A DNA stretch of 6,878 bases from the NCBI GenBank assembly GCA_030838245.1, contig JAUTXB010000031.1, positions 1 through 6,878 on the forward strand, given 5' to 3'. This DNA comes from Acidimicrobiaceae bacterium. Its GTDB lineage: Bacteria; Actinomycetota; Acidimicrobiia; Acidimicrobiales; RAAP-2. Of the stretch, positions 6,773-6,878 are shown one piece after another (the first letter of the stretch is position 1; each line of letters begins with the position of its first letter). The position numbers were made by a program, and so were the translations under genes. The notes below the pieces were generated by a model, which saw only the letters and a program-made list of their open reading frames with translations, did no database searches and was not told where the DNA came from.

Positions 6773-6778
6773 TAGCGT
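6773..6778 (+). promoter_or_regulatory. -10 box for leaderless phosphatase gene
   Basis: TAGCGT fits the TANNNT -10 pattern and ends exactly 6 nt before the ATG at 6785. Transcription would therefore start at or next to the start codon, the usual layout of leaderless actinobacterial genes. No ribosome site precedes the ATG, which agrees with this. The -35 region is not recognisable. Confidence 0.6.
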
Positions 6779-6784
6779 GACCCG

Positions 6785-6878
6785 ATGGCCGCCCCCCACC
6801 CACCTGATCGGGGGAGACCCTGTGTCCTGACCCTGTGCACGGGAAATGCAGCTCGATCGGTCATGGCCGGCATCCTGT
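6785..6878 (+). CDS. Low-molecular-weight protein tyrosine phosphatase family, 5' part only
   Basis: Thirty-one codons are visible before the window ends. After a short Pro-rich lead, residues 14-31 read VLTLCTGNAARSVMAGIL. This matches the N-terminal phosphate-binding loop of low-molecular-weight protein tyrosine phosphatases and the related arsenate reductases: a hydrophobic beta strand, then CX5RS with nucleophile C18 and R24, then the MA helix start. The family removes phosphate from tyrosine or, in the ArsC branch, reduces arsenate, and acts in the cytoplasm. The AARS variant of the loop, in place of the common ICRS, has only one cysteine, so a second P-loop Cys is missing. The catalytic Asp (DP motif) and the rest lie beyond the edge, so phosphatase and ArsC-like roles cannot be separated. 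It is divergent from the YfhO-like operon. Confidence 0.75.
   Translation, partial: MAAPHPPDRGRPCVLTLCTGNAARSVMAGIL

Noticed and set aside
6781..6812. CCCGAT/ATCGGG inverted repeat around the phosphatase start codon
   Set aside because: Only 6 bp with a 20-nt C-rich loop, and most of one arm lies upstream of the expected leaderless transcript start, so an RNA hairpin is unlikely.

Overview
The window is a GC-rich stretch with strong G/C preference at third codon positions, several GTG starts, a TANNNT-type -10 box placed for leaderless translation, and hairpins without U-tracts between genes. Together these suggest a high-GC actinobacterium. An Acidimicrobiia-like lineage is my inference; no marker in the window fixes the taxon.

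Left part, plus strand (1-2952). A cold-shock-domain protein (57-266) is followed by a strong stem-loop. Next come a TetA/DHA1-like major facilitator efflux transporter (429-1655) and, after an 82-nt spacer holding a perfect 8-bp stem-loop, a full-length acyl-CoA dehydrogenase (1738-2952). These look like three separate ordinary genes, not one pathway. A compound hairpin directly at the dehydrogenase stop separates it from the convergent genes to the right.

Right part, minus strand (6656 down to 3018). This reads as a tight three-gene operon: (i) a 940-residue polytopic YfhO-like (GT-C type) membrane protein; (ii) a 51-codon open reading frame that starts in a TGATG stop/start overlap with the first gene and carries a CPHC plus multi-His tail; (iii) 19 nt further on, a membrane-anchored collagen-like protein with 17 Gly-X-Y triplets and a C-terminal domain with two cysteines. 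The first gene also ends in five Gly-X-Y triplets. The co-transcription of a probable lipid-linked-sugar glycosyltransferase with a Thr-rich collagen-like surface protein suggests, as inference, a dedicated cell-surface glycosylation or assembly unit. This is the most interesting part of the window.

Right edge, plus strand (6785-6878). The beginning of a low-molecular-weight protein tyrosine phosphatase/arsenate reductase-family gene runs off the window. It is recognisable from an intact CTGNAARS P-loop and is preceded by a -10 box 6 nt before the ATG. It is divergent from the YfhO-like gene across a 128-nt intergenic region. There is no gene-free stretch longer than 300 bases, and I saw no tRNA, rRNA, CRISPR array or insertion sequence.
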